Positions 8,831 through 17,500 are shown, numbered from the stretch's first letter. The stretch is 64,000 bases of DNA from Pedobacter sp. N36a (GCF_014472395.1 NZ_JACSZW010000002.1:248001-312000); one strand, 5' to 3'. Notes: generated by a model from the sequence alone, not told the origin. Program-made: numbers and translations.

Positions 8831-10168
8831 ATGGCAATACTAACTAAAGAACAAGCCCAGGCGCTTTTAAAGAAAGTGCTGGGTTACTCAAAAGCAGATG
8901 AATGTGAAGTAAATCTGAGTGGATCTGATTCAGGAAATATCCGCTATGCAAGAAGTTCAGTTTCTACAAGTGGAGGGGCTAGCTCGCAGACACTGGTGGT
9001 GAGTTCTGCTTTTGGCAAGAAATTAGGGGTGGCTACCATCAATGAGTTTGATGATGCTTCCCTGGAAAAAGTAGTCCGCAGAGCAGAAGAACTGGCAAGA
9101 CTGGCACCAGAAAATCCGGAATTTATGTCCTTTTTAGGACCGCAGGAATATGGCCCGGAATCGCCGACTTTCCTGGCTTCAACAGCTGCTGTTGGGCCAA
9201 AGGAACGAGCAGATGCAGTGGCTGCTAGTTTGAATCAGGCCAAAGAAAATAAGCTGAATGCTGCAGGTTTCCTTTCTAACGAATCAGGCTATTCGGCAAT
9301 GATGAATAGTAAAGGGCTGTTTGCCTACAATAAAGCTACAGATGTGGCCTTTAACATTACCATTCGTACGGAAGATGGAAAAGGGTCTGGTTATGCCACA
9401 AGAGGCTACCATGACTTTGATAAGTTGGATACCAAAACAGATACCGCAGTGGCGGCTAAAAAAGCCATGGCATCTGTGACTGCAAAGGCGATAGAACCAG
9501 GAAAATATACCGTAATTCTGGAGCCTACGGCAGTGGCCGTAATGCTGGAAAATTTGTTTTTTGACCTTGATGCCCGTCAGGCAGATGAGGGCAGGAGTTC
9601 CATGAGCAAGCCTGGTGGAAAAACGAAATTAGGCGAGCAATTGCTGGACGAACGTGTCAACGTGTATTCTGATCCATGGAATAAGGAGCTGCCGGGATCT
9701 ACCTGGTCTGGGGATGGCAGACCTCAGCAGAAAGTAAACTGGATAGAAAAAGGAGTGGTTAAAAACTTTTACGCTTCTCGTTATTGGGCACAAAAGACTG
9801 GAATTAAGCCGATACCTTCACCGAATGGGGTAATTATGGTAGGAGGTGATAAGTCCTTAGAGGAGCTGATTAAAGGAACGGAAAAAGGGATTTTAGTCAC
9901 CCGGTTATGGTACATCCGTCCGGTAGATCCTCAGACTTTATTGCTTACCGGACTAACCAGGGATGGTACGTTTTACATTGAAAACGGAGAGATCAAGTTT
10001 CCGATCAAGAATTTCAGGTTCAATGAGAGTCCGATTATTATGCTGAATAACTTGGAAGAAATGGGGAAATCAGAAAGGACAGTGAGTGCAGAGTCTAATG
10101 CAAATTATTTGCTGCCACCATTGAAAATTAGAGATTTTACTTTTACTTCGCTATCAGACGCAGTTTAA
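8831..10168 (+). CDS. pmbA: TldE/PmbA protease subunit 2
   Basis: A 445-residue TldE/PmbA family protein, paralogous to the gene at 3888 and paired with tldD3 five bases upstream. It lacks HExxxH, as is normal for TldE, and keeps the family segments EPGKYTVILEP and SRYWAQ. The N terminus MAILTKEQAQALLKK is hydrophilic, so no signal peptide is seen. Compared with TldE1 it carries a short insertion near the C terminus (around residues 418-430). It ends the protease block; the next gene is convergent and a strong hairpin lies in the 66-bp gap. Confidence 0.92.
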   Translation: MAILTKEQAQALLKKVLGYSKADECEVNLSGSDSGNIRYARSSVSTSGGASSQTLVVSSAFGKKLGVATINEFDDASLEKVVRRAEELARLAPENPEFMSFLGPQEYGPESPTFLASTAAVGPKERADAVAASLNQAKENKLNAAGFLSNESGYSAMMNSKGLFAYNKATDVAFNITIRTEDGKGSGYATRGYHDFDKLDTKTDTAVAAKKAMASVTAKAIEPGKYTVILEPTAVAVMLENLFFDLDARQADEGRSSMSKPGGKTKLGEQLLDERVNVYSDPWNKELPGSTWSGDGRPQQKVNWIEKGVVKNFYASRYWAQKTGIKPIPSPNGVIMVGGDKSLEELIKGTEKGILVTRLWYIRPVDPQTLLLTGLTRDGTFYIENGEIKFPIKNFRFNESPIIMLNNLEEMGKSERTVSAESNANYLLPPLKIRDFTFTSLSDAV

Positions 10169-10174
10169 TCAAAT

Positions 10175-10207
10175 ACAAAGGGCCGTTCCAATGGAACAGC
10201 CCTTTGT
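10175..10207. terminator. Bidirectional hairpin between convergent genes
   Basis: ACAAAGGGC (10175-10183) pairs with GCCCTTTGT (10199-10207), and the inner GTTCC (10185-10189) pairs with GGAAC (10193-10197) around AAT. It lies 7 bp after the tldE2 stop and 28 bp after the end of the convergent SusD gene. T runs are weak on both sides, but the position suits a two-way terminator. Confidence 0.75.
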
Positions 10208-10234
10208 CATAGGTAGAAGCGTTGGTTTATGTAA

Positions 10235-11737
10235 TTATGGTTTTACATTAGGATTGCTGTCAAATTCTGTTTGCGGTAAAGGAATCAGATAATAAGGGCT
10301 GTTCGCTGTGAACGGCTTATCATCTGGGAACCTTAATGTAGTATGTTGTTTTGCAAAGACCTCTTTTGGGCCAGTAGGAGTAATCACTGTCACTTTTAAA
10401 GGCTGGCCATCAGGTCCCAAAGCCGGTTTTCTAACCACAGCGCTTTGTGTTCTTAGAATATCTGCTATGGCAAAACCTTCTCCCCAAAGCTCTTTTCTTC
10501 TTTCAATCAGAATGTCGGCAATCAGGTCTTCTTTAGTTTTCGTACCTAGCACGTAAGTATTCGCTTGTCTGGCAGCTAGAAGCTCATTCAGCGTTTCTAC
10601 CGCTTTTGGTAAATTCCCTGATCTTGCATAACCTTCCGCGGCAATTAAGGTCATTTCAGCAGAACGCATCATCACGATATCTGCAGTGACATCCGAACGG
10701 AACTTAAACTTCTGGTATCTTAAATAACCCTCTCTACTTGGTAAACCATCCCATAAGAAAAGTTTTGACCTGATGTCATTGGCATCAAACAGGTTTTTGA
10801 AGTTTGGATCAGCCATGAAGCTATAGTAGTAAGAAGAAGTACTGCTTACATCTAAGTAGTGGAAGGAATAACTGGCATTACTTTGGTCTGCCTGCTGTCC
10901 TTGTCCCCAGATCCATTCGCTGTTTTTGAGGTCATTGAAACCATTTGCATAATCGTCAGGAGCCATGTAAGTATAGTTCTTTTTTGCAGCTAAAGCTTGC
11001 GCTGTGGCGAGGTCCCATTTACCCATGTTCAAATAGGTTCTAGCCAGAAGACCATGAACAACGTCCGTATTGATCTTGTATTTAGTGGTATTTGGACGGG
11101 TATATTTTACCAATAACTCTTCCGCTTGTGTTAAATCTGCAATAATCACCTTATACACTTCTTCTAAAGTAGCCTTTGGATTCGGTTTAGAATCTGGTGT
11201 AGTTGGCGCTGTGTATAAAGGAACTGCTGGTGCCTGTGGGTTTAATTGGTAATTGAACTGGTAAAAAGTTACGAGGTTTAAATAGCTGTTGGCTCTTAAT
11301 GCCAATGCCTGACCTTTAATTCTTGCTTTTTGATCAGCTGTACCTTCCGAAGCATCGATTCTCGTGATGATGTTATTGGTATTGTCGATCACTTTGTATA
11401 AAAGCGTCCAGATTCCGTTTAAACGGCTTTGGTTATTGGCGATCGTATAATTATAAGCATCTGCGTAACCATATTTGTTTTGTATGATGGCTACATCATT
11501 TCCCATGGCATCACTATTTCTTAAAATAGTAGAATATCCAGGGTTGGCATAAGTAAAAAAGGTTTCGTGCATATAGGCCCATGCGCCGTTAAGAACCATA
11601 TCAATGTTATCCGCTTTTGCAAAAACCAGTGACTCATCTACGGATGTAGTAGGGCTGGTGGTGAGCTCTTTCTTGCAACCCAGGAATGGGAGTAAAAGCG
11701 CCGTAACCGCTATATATGTAATGTTTTTGATCTTCAT
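10235..11737 (-). CDS. SusD/RagB-family outer-membrane lipoprotein
   Basis: A 500-residue SusD/RagB-type nutrient-binding lipoprotein that caps the partner SusC channel on the cell surface. The signal peptide ends in a lipobox LLPFLGC with the lipid-bearing Cys at residue 21. Typical features include the TPR-rich N-terminal half (LRANSYLNLVTFYQF) and the C-terminal RRKELWGEGFAIADILR motif of the family. It follows the SusC gene by 13 bp and is cotranscribed with it. No glycoside hydrolase, lyase or peptidase accompanies the pair, so the substrate cannot be read from context. Confidence 0.93.
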   Translation of the reverse strand: MKIKNITYIAVTALLLPFLGCKKELTTSPTTSVDESLVFAKADNIDMVLNGAWAYMHETFFTYANPGYSTILRNSDAMGNDVAIIQNKYGYADAYNYTIANNQSRLNGIWTLLYKVIDNTNNIITRIDASEGTADQKARIKGQALALRANSYLNLVTFYQFNYQLNPQAPAVPLYTAPTTPDSKPNPKATLEEVYKVIIADLTQAEELLVKYTRPNTTKYKINTDVVHGLLARTYLNMGKWDLATAQALAAKKNYTYMAPDDYANGFNDLKNSEWIWGQGQQADQSNASYSFHYLDVSSTSSYYYSFMADPNFKNLFDANDIRSKLFLWDGLPSREGYLRYQKFKFRSDVTADIVMMRSAEMTLIAAEGYARSGNLPKAVETLNELLAARQANTYVLGTKTKEDLIADILIERRKELWGEGFAIADILRTQSAVVRKPALGPDGQPLKVTVITPTGPKEVFAKQHTTLRFPDDKPFTANSPYYLIPLPQTEFDSNPNVKP

Positions 11738-11750
11738 TGTCGTAATTAAA

Positions 11751-14700
11751 TTAAAATGTAAGGTTTAAACCGGCAGATAGTGTGCGCATTGATGGATAGC
11801 GGAAATAGGTCGTTCCTTCAATGGTTTGCTCAGGATCCATTCCTTTATGACCGTAAAAGGTCAGGAGGTTTTCTCCAGTTAGGGTCAGTTTCAGATTGGC
11901 CAATCCCCATCTGTTCGCCAGGCCTTTCGGCAGACTATAACCTACCGTTAGATTTTTCAATCTTGCGTAAGTACCGCTGTACAGGAAGCGGGTAGAGGCT
12001 TGAGTCCATCCTTTGTTATCTGTAGTCAGTTTAGGAACATTGGCATTTGGATTTTCTGGTGTCCAGTGATCCAGGATTTCTGTTGACCATGGACGGCCAA
12101 TTGAGCTGCCTGTATGCATTAAACCTACATAATCATTGTCCAGGATTTTACCACCTATGCTATAGTTGAATAATGCAGAGATTTCAAATTCTTTGTAGTT
12201 AAAAGTATTGGAAAAACCACCTGTCAACACAGGAAGCGAAGTTCCCTGAACGTATTGTGTGGCCTTGGCATATTCGTTTGTGGTGGTTCTGGTACCATCA
12301 TCCAGTGTTCTGTACCAAAGCGGATCCCCGTTAGCCGGATTTACGCCTGCCCATTCCTTAAGGAAGAAATCTGATATCGTACCGCCAACCTGCATGATTT
12401 TGGTGGAAGTCTTGATCGGCTGTGGATTTGCTGGATCTTGCTGTGGCAATGCCGTAATGGTATTTTTGTAATGGGTGGCATTTACGCTGATCGTCCATCT
12501 GAAATCAGTAGTACGAACAGGAATTGCATTGATCTGTACTTCGACACCTTGGTTTTTTAAGGCGCCTATGTTTTCATCAATAGAAGAGAATCCTAGTGAT
12601 GGGGCCATTGGGCGGCTAAATAGCAGGTCTTTTGATCTTCTGTCGAAATATTCTACCGTACCGCTGATGCGGTCATTTAAGAAACCGAAATCTACCCCAA
12701 CATTCAGGTTTAAATTAGATTCCCATTTTAGGTTAGGTGTAGCCAATCTGGAAGTAACCAATCCATTTTCCCCGAGGTTATTCATGAAGCGGTATAATCC
12801 TTTGTAAGCGTAATAACTTCCGATGTTGTCGTTACCCTGTGCACCATAACTGGTTCTGAAAGTTAAGGTACTCAACCATGGTGTTTCTTTCAGGAAAGCT
12901 TCTTCAGAAAGTTTCCAGGAGGCACCAACCGACCAGAAAGTACCCCAGCGTTGCTCTGGCGAGAATCTTGACGTGCCGTCAGTTCTTAATGAAGCTGAGA
13001 AAAGGTATCTTTTTTTGTAGTCATATTCTGCTCTTCCCAGGAAACTCAATAAGGTATAGTCAATAGAGTTTCCGCTGAAACCTGTCAGCTGTGCTGCAGC
13101 ATCCGGCTCATAAAAGTCCGGTAGGGCAAAGCGCTGACGGGAACCAGAAATCACACGGTAATTGTATTTGTAAAGTTCTTGTCCACCTAAAACATTCAAG
13201 TGGTGATCACCAAATGACTTGTCATAAGTAGCAATGTTGTTCCAGGTCCAGGAATAAGTTCTGTTATTTGATTTAGAAACACTACCACCAGTTTCTTTTC
13301 CTCCACCTAATATCGGGTTGGTATAGTAATGAGAATTGTAGTTTTGGAAATCACCACTATAGGTGGTTTTGAATTTTAATTCAGGTAAGATCGTAGCTTC
13401 TAAGAAGGTTCTTGCAGAAACATTGTCTTTCATGATTTCTGATTTATCCAATCCTACTGTTGCAGGAAGGTTACTTCTTGGAATGGCCGAACTTGGACGG
13501 TAAGCACCAAAATCATAGATCTTATTTCCAGCAGCATCTAGTAGAAAAGAGCCATCAGGATTGTGCTGATAGATTGGGTAGAAGCTTGGGATCGCTCTTG
13601 AATATTGAATCACATTGGCCGTGTTGCTGTCTTCTGATGTGGGATAATCCTGAGTACTATTTGATGCGGAGATATTCATTCCGGCCGTCAGCCATTTTTT
13701 TGCTTGTGTGGTCAGGTTTACTCTGGCATTATAGCGTTGGAATCCTGAACCAATGGCAATTCCTTTATCATTCAGGTAACCGCCAGAGATGAAATATTGA
13801 CTTTTTTCAGCACCACCACTAAAGCTCAGGTCGGCTTGAGTCCTTCTGGCTGTCTGTTCTGTTGCTTTTCCCCAGTCGTCATTCCATAAAGCGGTTGCAC
13901 CAGGAACAATTTTTCCATCCGCTCCAACAGGATTTGGATAGTTAATACCGTAAGGATTGATCCCTAAATCACCTATGATTTGTCTGCTGGCCGCTTGTCC
14001 TGCTTGTAAATCAGTGAAAGTAGGGTTAGCGCTCAATTGCTTGTTTTTTACGGCTAGCCAATAATTCTCAAAATATTGGTCTGTAGTTACCTGTTTATAA
14101 TCTTTCACAGAACGGTCAGAAATACCTTGGCTGAAAGTTGCAGAAATTTGTGTTTCGTTGTTTCTCTTGCCTGATTTTGTGGTAATGATGATCACCCCGT
14201 TTGCACCTCTGGAACCATATAAAGCACTGGAAGCCGCATCTTTTAATACACTTATAGATTCCACATCACTTGGATTGATGGAATTTAGATCTCCGGAAAA
14301 CGGATTTCCATCTACTACATATAATGGGGCACTGGAAGCATTGATTGAACCAATACCGCGTATACGGATGGTTGCTGCTGTTCCTGGCTGTCCGCTGGAC
14401 GAAACTGCCTGTACACCTGGTGCTAAACCTTGAAGTGCTTTAGTGATGTTAGAAACTTGTCTGTTTTGAAGTTGTTCTCCATTGATGCGGGAAACTGCTC
14501 CCGTAATGTCTCTCTTTTTTGTTGTTCCATAAGCCACTACCACTACTTCATCCAGATCGCTGGAAGCATCTGCAAGGCTTATTTTTAAGTTATCTCCTGC
14601 TTTTGCAGTTAATTCCTGAGTGGTAAAACCCAGAAAAGAAAAGATTAGGGTTTCCTGTTCTTTAGGCAATTGGATGCTGAAATTTCCAGCATTGTCGGTT

Positions 14701-14858
14701 GTAGTGCCGACTTTTGAACCCTTAATCAGAATACTGACACCAGGAAGGGGAAGTTGTGTTCCTTTTTCAATTACTTTACCCCTGACTTTATAAAGTTCCT
14801 GAGCATTTGCGAATTGAATGAAGAACAAAAGAAATAAAATAGATAATCTTGTTTTCAT
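11751..14858 (-). CDS. SusC/RagA-family TonB-linked outer-membrane protein 1
   Basis: A TonB-dependent transporter of the SusC family, about 1035 residues. The longest frame opens at 14894, but the ATG at 14858 gives a clean signal peptide (MKTRLSILFLLFFIQFANAQ), so that start is chosen. Next come a CarboxypepD_reg-like domain (about residues 25-110) and a plug domain with the family motif ASSALYGSRGANGVIIITTK near residues 200-220. The rest is the beta barrel, ending in Phe. It heads a two-gene SusC-SusD operon. Its mRNA has an unusually long leader (about 300 nt), which contains a Cys-rich short ORF, suggesting control by translation of that peptide. Confidence 0.94.
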   Translation of the reverse strand: MKTRLSILFLLFFIQFANAQELYKVRGKVIEKGTQLPLPGVSILIKGSKVGTTTDNAGNFSIQLPKEQETLIFSFLGFTTQELTAKAGDNLKISLADASSDLDEVVVVAYGTTKKRDITGAVSRINGEQLQNRQVSNITKALQGLAPGVQAVSSSGQPGTAATIRIRGIGSINASSAPLYVVDGNPFSGDLNSINPSDVESISVLKDAASSALYGSRGANGVIIITTKSGKRNNETQISATFSQGISDRSVKDYKQVTTDQYFENYWLAVKNKQLSANPTFTDLQAGQAASRQIIGDLGINPYGINYPNPVGADGKIVPGATALWNDDWGKATEQTARRTQADLSFSGGAEKSQYFISGGYLNDKGIAIGSGFQRYNARVNLTTQAKKWLTAGMNISASNSTQDYPTSEDSNTANVIQYSRAIPSFYPIYQHNPDGSFLLDAAGNKIYDFGAYRPSSAIPRSNLPATVGLDKSEIMKDNVSARTFLEATILPELKFKTTYSGDFQNYNSHYYTNPILGGGKETGGSVSKSNNRTYSWTWNNIATYDKSFGDHHLNVLGGQELYKYNYRVISGSRQRFALPDFYEPDAAAQLTGFSGNSIDYTLLSFLGRAEYDYKKRYLFSASLRTDGTSRFSPEQRWGTFWSVGASWKLSEEAFLKETPWLSTLTFRTSYGAQGNDNIGSYYAYKGLYRFMNNLGENGLVTSRLATPNLKWESNLNLNVGVDFGFLNDRISGTVEYFDRRSKDLLFSRPMAPSLGFSSIDENIGALKNQGVEVQINAIPVRTTDFRWTISVNATHYKNTITALPQQDPANPQPIKTSTKIMQVGGTISDFFLKEWAGVNPANGDPLWYRTLDDGTRTTTNEYAKATQYVQGTSLPVLTGGFSNTFNYKEFEISALFNYSIGGKILDNDYVGLMHTGSSIGRPWSTEILDHWTPENPNANVPKLTTDNKGWTQASTRFLYSGTYARLKNLTVGYSLPKGLANRWGLANLKLTLTGENLLTFYGHKGMDPEQTIEGTTYFRYPSMRTLSAGLNLTF

Positions 14859-14951
14859 TTGAATAATTTTTTCTTTGATAATAGGGTTTAGCATAGCTAT
14901 TTTCCTGATGAACAGGTGAGTGGCAACGCAACAATAAAAAGAGCATTAAGC

Positions 14952-15017
14952 AGAAATTTTAGGCAATAGTTTTCCTTCACCGGGATCCGGTGTATTTGTC
15001 AACCAAGAAAAATTTCT
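14952..15017 (-). promoter_or_regulatory. Nested stem-loop in the susC leader
   Basis: On the minus strand AGAAATTTT (15017-15009) pairs with AAAATTTCT (14960-14952), enclosing a perfect GC-rich hairpin CACCGG-ATC-CCGGTG (14992-14978). The structure lies 7 nt after the stop of the Cys-rich leader ORF and 94 nt before susC. A TTTTT run follows 10 nt further at 14940-14936. The arrangement could serve as an attenuator element, but base pairing was judged by eye. Confidence 0.45.
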
Positions 15018-15023
15018 ACAGGA

Positions 15024-15125
15024 TTAAGCCGGGCAGCAACACATTCGGCGCGTTGCAGGAGCGGATAAAATGAAGCAGGCGAAGGATTCAGCCTGATGAA
15101 AAAATTGAAGTAGCATTTGATACAT
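15024..15125 (-). CDS. Putative Cys-rich leader peptide upstream of susC
   Basis: A 33-codon ORF starting with ATG at 15125 and ending TAA at 15024. The peptide has a hydrophobic first half (MYQMLLQFF) and ends ATRRMCCCPA, with three consecutive Cys codons (TGT TGC TGC) two codons before the stop. It lies about 40 nt downstream of a perfect TAnnTTTG box and 165 nt upstream of susC, and is followed by a nested stem-loop. Consecutive regulatory codons near the end of a short upstream ORF are the signature of ribosome-mediated attenuation, here responding to charged tRNA-Cys. No homolog was looked up, so both coding status and function are inference. Confidence 0.5.
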   Translation of the reverse strand: MYQMLLQFFHQAESFACFILSAPATRRMCCCPA

Positions 15126-15163
15126 AATCGTGTCTTTACTTGAACATATAAAAGTTTCGATTG

Positions 15164-15171
15164 CAAATATA
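15164..15171 (-). promoter_or_regulatory. Bacteroidota -7 promoter box for the susC leader transcript
   Basis: The minus strand reads TATATTTG, a perfect match to the TAnnTTTG -7 consensus of Bacteroidota. The expected -33 TTTG about 20 bp upstream is only weakly matched (GATTTAG). Transcription would start near 15157, about 30 nt before the leader ORF start. Confidence 0.55.
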
Positions 15172-15371
15172 ACTAAAAACACTACTAAATCTCTAGACTT
15201 TAAATGGATTATATCAAAAGTTTGTCATAAAAATTGAAAATGGATGCTGTATGGGTTTTCAGAGCAGTTTTATCCTTTAAAATTTCAGTTTTTCCGTAAA
15301 ATCAATATAAAAACACCCCAAAAATTAACTTATTTTTTGGGATGTTTTCTGTGAAATTCAGGAAGGGTGGC

Positions 15372-15480
15372 TTAGTTCCAGCCTCCGCGCTAAGGCGCGG
15401 TATAGATTCACGATTGCATGTAATTTCTGACTCTGGTCATTAATCATACAGGTCGCTGAGTAGAAGATTACGCGGCTTTG
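15372..15480 (-). pseudogene. Remnant of RND efflux outer-membrane protein C terminus
   Basis: Read on the minus strand, this stretch encodes NDQSQKLHAIVNLYRAL and then, after a one-base shift, GGWN and a stop at 15372-15374. ALVNLYRALGGGW-stop is the hallmark C terminus of the CusC/OprM/NodT family of outer-membrane efflux factors. One extra base in TTAGCGCGGAGG (15385-15396 region) breaks the frame, and no longer coding frame is open upstream. It therefore looks like the tail of a deleted efflux operon next to a regulator gene. The assignment rests on a short motif. Confidence 0.5.
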
Positions 15481-15718
15481 GTCGCGTTAGGTAGGAAAGA
15501 TGGTGGTGTTACTTAAAGAGCACGTTCCAATAAGGGACGATGTAAACAGGCAGTAGGCCTGTTGCTGTAAAAGGAATAGTCATTGTATTTTCTTGTAAAA
15601 TTATTTGCATAATCCTTGTGATTATTATTCCGTAATTATTAATCGCCCATTTCTTGATTTTATTAAATCATAATTATCAGTTGATGGGCTTTATAAGTTC
15701 GACAAAGTTAGTACTTTT

Positions 15719-15752
15719 GCTAATAAAACAAGTAGATACTTGTTTTATTAGC
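15719..15752. promoter_or_regulatory. Perfect 34-bp palindrome at the regulator start
   Basis: The arms GCTAATAAAACAAGTA (15719-15734) and its exact complement (15737-15752) are separated only by GA, and the palindrome ends two bases before the ATG of the regulator at 15755. A 16-bp perfect inverted repeat is very unlikely by chance. The position suggests an autoregulatory operator that also covers the translation start region; as RNA it could form a hairpin that hides the start codon. Confidence 0.75.
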
Positions 15753-15754
15753 TT

Positions 15755-16375
15755 ATGAAGACAAACAGATTTTTAATGTTGTTAAAAACCAGGGGGGCAC
15801 TTACTGCTGCGTCGATAGCGAATGAACTGGGGATCACGAATGAAGGGGCGAGGTTACAGTTACTGAAATTTACAGAAGAAGGATTGGTGAGTTCATTTAA
15901 TGAATCGACAGGAGTAGGGAGGCCTAAACAGTTTTTTAAACTAACACCAGATGGCAATGCCCAATTTCCAGATACTCATTCTGAATTAACGGTAAAGCTC
16001 ATTGCGGGAATGCGTGATGTATTGGGGGAGGCTGCATTGCAAAAAGTAATTGATGTTACTGAACAAGCTGGAAAAGAACGTTATTTCCAGGAATTGTCAC
16101 CGCTTTCGGATTTAGAAGACCGCATTTCAAAATTGGCTGAGATCAGAACCAGGGAAGGCTACATGGCTGAATATACAAAAGATGAATCCGGGTATTTGCT
16201 GGTGGAAAACCATTGCCCAATTTGTGCTGCAGCGAAAACCTGTCAGGGGTTCTGCACAGCAGAGTTAAACGTATTTAAGCATGTCCTTGGAGAAAAGGTG
16301 AGCATTAGTCGTATGGATCACATTGTAAGTGGCGATCGTAGATGTGCGTATCGGATTGCTAAAATACAGGATTAG
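15755..16375 (+). CDS. COG2345/SufR-like transcriptional regulator
   Basis: A 206-residue regulator with an N-terminal winged helix-turn-helix (residues 1-65; LTAASIANELGITNEGARLQL) and a C-terminal domain with clustered cysteines. These are the CPIC, TC and GFC segments at about residues 155-168 and a further Cys near the end (RRCAYRI). This layout matches COG2345 / SufR-type regulators, some of which bind a [4Fe-4S] cluster through such cysteines. The start is fixed by a perfect palindrome ending two bases upstream. Its 3' end overlaps the convergent LacI gene by 17 bp. No intact target gene is adjacent; the efflux remnant on the other side may be what it once controlled. Confidence 0.82.
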   Translation: MKTNRFLMLLKTRGALTAASIANELGITNEGARLQLLKFTEEGLVSSFNESTGVGRPKQFFKLTPDGNAQFPDTHSELTVKLIAGMRDVLGEAALQKVIDVTEQAGKERYFQELSPLSDLEDRISKLAEIRTREGYMAEYTKDESGYLLVENHCPICAAAKTCQGFCTAELNVFKHVLGEKVSISRMDHIVSGDRRCAYRIAKIQD

Positions 16376-17390
16376 ATGAACTGCGGATTAGTAATTCGGT
16401 ATCCAACACACGGTTTTCGAATTCCGTTACCGGATATTTGCTTTCAATCAGTTTGATCAGCATTTCCGTAGCCATGCGTCCCATTTCGTAAGCGGGTTGT
16501 CTCACAGAGCTTAAAGGGGATTGGAATAAATCCAATACGTCGGAATTGCTAAATCCAGAAACTGCGATTTCTTCAGGCACTGAGATCTCGAATTTTTTCA
16601 ATACTGTTAAACAGCCAATACTTAGCCGGTCGCCGGCCACAAAGATCGCATCTGGTTTATCTTCCAGTGTCATCAATTCCTGAATGGCCTGCTCAGTTTC
16701 TTCTTGGAACATTCCCCCGTGCGGGCAATGTTTGATGTATTCCTGCTGTAGAGGGATTCCGAATTTATTTAAAGCGGCAGTATAACCTGCCAGTCTTTCG
16801 ATGCTGATAGATAGGTGTTCTGAACTCGTCAAGTGGGCAATTTTTCTGCGCCCGGATTCCAAAAGCTGCATCGTAGCATCATAAGCACCTTGTTCATTAT
16901 TGGCACTGATCTTATGTGTTTCAATATCTTTAGCCACCCGGTCGAAAAAGACCATTGGTAATCCGCGGTCATGTAAAAGTGCTAGATGGCTGGTGTTACT
17001 CGTTTCCGCAGATAAAGAAACCAATAATCCATCTACACCTCTGGAGGCTAAATGCTGAATATTGATCCTTTCTCTTTCGTAAGACTCATGCGTCTGCGTA
17101 ATGATCACATGATAACCTCGATCGTAAGCAATAGACTCGATTCCGCCTATGGCCTGTGAGAAATAGTGGTTGGCTACTTCGCTGACCAATACCCCAATAG
17201 ATTTGGTGCGTCTTTCTTTTAAGCTTAAAGCAATAGGGTTCGGTCGGTAGTTGATCTTTTCTGCATATTCCAAAACTACTTTTTTTGTTTCCGCACTGAT
17301 TTCGTGAGTGTCTCTTAAAGCCCTTGAAACAGTGGAAGTAGACAGGCCTAAGGCCTTCGCTATATCTTTTAAAGTAGTCGGTTCGAACAT
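16359..17390 (-). CDS. LacI-family regulator of the pectin locus
   Basis: A 343-residue LacI/GalR-family regulator. The N-terminal helix-turn-helix is TLKDIAKALGLSTSTVSRAL, followed by a periplasmic-binding-protein-like effector domain (about residues 65-343). The longest frame opens at 17504, but residues 1-38 of that frame are not family-like and overlap the operator. The ATG at 17390 gives the standard MFEPTTLKDIAK start. It is divergent from the pectin susC, and the shared intergenic region holds two abutting 12-bp LacI-type boxes at 17477-17500. A box of the same sequence occurs before GH28 and uxaB, so this is the likely pectin or galacturonate regulator. Box placement suggests it activates rather than represses. 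Confidence 0.92.
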   Translation of the reverse strand: MFEPTTLKDIAKALGLSTSTVSRALRDTHEISAETKKVVLEYAEKINYRPNPIALSLKERRTKSIGVLVSEVANHYFSQAIGGIESIAYDRGYHVIITQTHESYERERINIQHLASRGVDGLLVSLSAETSNTSHLALLHDRGLPMVFFDRVAKDIETHKISANNEQGAYDATMQLLESGRRKIAHLTSSEHLSISIERLAGYTAALNKFGIPLQQEYIKHCPHGGMFQEETEQAIQELMTLEDKPDAIFVAGDRLSIGCLTVLKKFEISVPEEIAVSGFSNSDVLDLFQSPLSSVRQPAYEMGRMATEMLIKLIESKYPVTEFENRVLDTELLIRSSSNPVF

Positions 17391-17476
17391 GAAAAAAGGG
17401 GAAGAAGTTAAAGTTTGGTCTATATAGGGCAATATAAGAATTATCCTCCTAATTAAAAGCATCCGATTTCCAGGTC

Positions 17477-17500
17477 GGCAACGTTGTCGGGAACGATTGC
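17477..17500. promoter_or_regulatory. Tandem LacI-type boxes, susC pectin promoter
   Basis: Two abutting 12-mers of the pattern GnnAACGnTnnC: GGCAACGTTGTC (17477-17488) and GGGAACGATTGC (17489-17500), followed by GCAAAT. The same two-box layout occurs at 36520-36543, and the second box alone at 29603-29614. In all three cases AACGATT starts exactly 54 bp before the -7 element. Confidence 0.8.

Noticed and set aside
15509..15583. A 24-codon minus-strand ORF (MTIPFTATGLLPVY...) next to the efflux remnant
   Set aside because: Too short, no promoter box, and probably part of the decayed efflux gene region; no regulatory codon run was seen.
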